NCBI GenBank assembly: GCA_030435675.1
Contig: CM059621.1
Span: forward strand, 1,860,001 to 1,924,000
Length of the DNA stretch: 64,000 bases
Origin: Steinernema hermaphroditum
Lineage: Eukaryota; Nematoda; Chromadorea; Rhabditida; Steinernematidae
Direction: 5' to 3'
The position numbers and the translations under genes are program-made. Below the pieces are notes generated by a model that made no database searches, was not told the origin of the DNA, and was given only the letters and a program-made list of their open reading frames with translations. Positions within the stretch are counted from its first letter, which is position 1, and every line of letters starts with the position of its first letter. Positions 63,501-64,000 of this stretch are shown piece after piece.

Positions 63501-64000
63501 CTTCCGAATTTGGCGTTGCCCTATAATCAACAAGCTAATGAAGCATTTTGAGAGGATCATGCAGCGCATTCAACTCCGCAAGAGCGGTCTACTCTGCCAC
63601 ACCATGTCACGGAGCATAGAAATCAATGGCATGGACTACAGGTGAGAGAGCCAAAACAACCATTTGAGTTAGGTCAGGGAGCGAAAGACTTCACCGATTG
63701 CGTCCTAATGAAAATTAAAGACCAACGTATCTGTACAAACATCAATTAACCAGATTACAAATAGTAATGTGGCTACCCACGTAGCCGGAACAAAAAAAAT
63801 TCTTGTTTTTCGTGAGAGCGCATGTGAGAGAATACTTGGTAATCAGACAATAGCGGAGTCAACAGACGAATTGTGCTCACTCTACTCATTGAGACTTAGA
63901 CTCTACCAGTCCGAAAGACCTGTCTACGCCAAAATGGGACTACCCTTGACAGACTCGAAGCTGTAAATAAAAAAAAACGACAAAATAAAGCACTTTTCAG
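63501..64000. other. Intergenic upstream of srt-2, unit C, to window end
   Basis: Copy of the start of 33816-35517, with A at 63708 as in unit A. No gene supported. Confidence 0.5.

Larger units (their letters stand above)
59826..64000. repeat. Tandem array unit C, cut by the window end
   Basis: Third unit, matching unit B at +14839 to the last base of the window, so the array continues beyond 64000. Confidence 0.9.

Overview
The window looks like nuclear DNA of a rhabditid-type nematode. It is dominated by chemoreceptor GPCR genes of nematode-specific families (srh-like, srt-like, and one Str-superfamily class close to srd/sri). The multi-exon genes have tiny introns of about 40-50 nt with T-rich 3' splice sites ending in TTTCAG or TTTAG. 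There is also an orthologue of lysosomal alpha-mannosidase. The species cannot be named from the sequence.

Region 1 (1-14.2 kb): a cluster of srh-like genes on the minus strand. Three are complete and have a single exon (252-1199, 3267-4232, 11283-12245). One has a deletion and frameshift (9331-10233), one is a plus-strand 3' fragment (2380-2702), and two 5' flanks have lost their genes (10647-10960, 13218-13390). A 17-exon GH38 alpha-mannosidase gene (aman-1 type, 5131-8949, plus) sits inside the cluster. Small repeats (tRNA-related SINE-like pieces, a terminal-inverted-repeat element, a GC-rich tandem repeat) lie between genes.

Region 2 (14.6-29.6 kb): two srd/sri-like genes in tandem on the minus strand. 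The first (14606-15877) is intact. The second is split by an approximately 11-kb Ty3/gypsy-type element (17430-28512, minus). The element has one 2312-codon reading frame in the unusual order Gag - CCHC - envelope-like membrane glycoprotein - protease - RT - RNase H - integrase. Downstream are two further overlapping frames that together look like a UPF1/MOV10-type superfamily 1 helicase. The 5' end of the element, including any 5' LTR and the Gag N-terminus, is missing.

Region 3 (30-64 kb): a direct tandem array of a roughly 14.84-kb unit (A 30183-44986, B 44987-59825, C 59826 to the window end). Each unit holds the front half of srt-1, an unidentified ORF pair, an intact srt-2, a beheaded srt-3, and an inverted 8.57-kb copy of 20986-29551 that carries the retroelement polyprotein. 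The helicase is cut off at 20986, so only the copy in region 2 has it. Junctions carry templated filler, a 57-bp fold-back and a 22-bp tandem duplication, which suggest a template-switching or polymerase-theta type rearrangement followed by tandem (possibly circle-mediated) amplification. The units differ by a few visible changes: a 7-bp duplication that frameshifts the polyprotein in unit A, two missense changes in unit B, and one intergenic SNP.

The two observations most worth pursuing are the composite retroelement (internal Env-like segment plus a trailing helicase) and the recent amplification of a chemoreceptor block together with that element.
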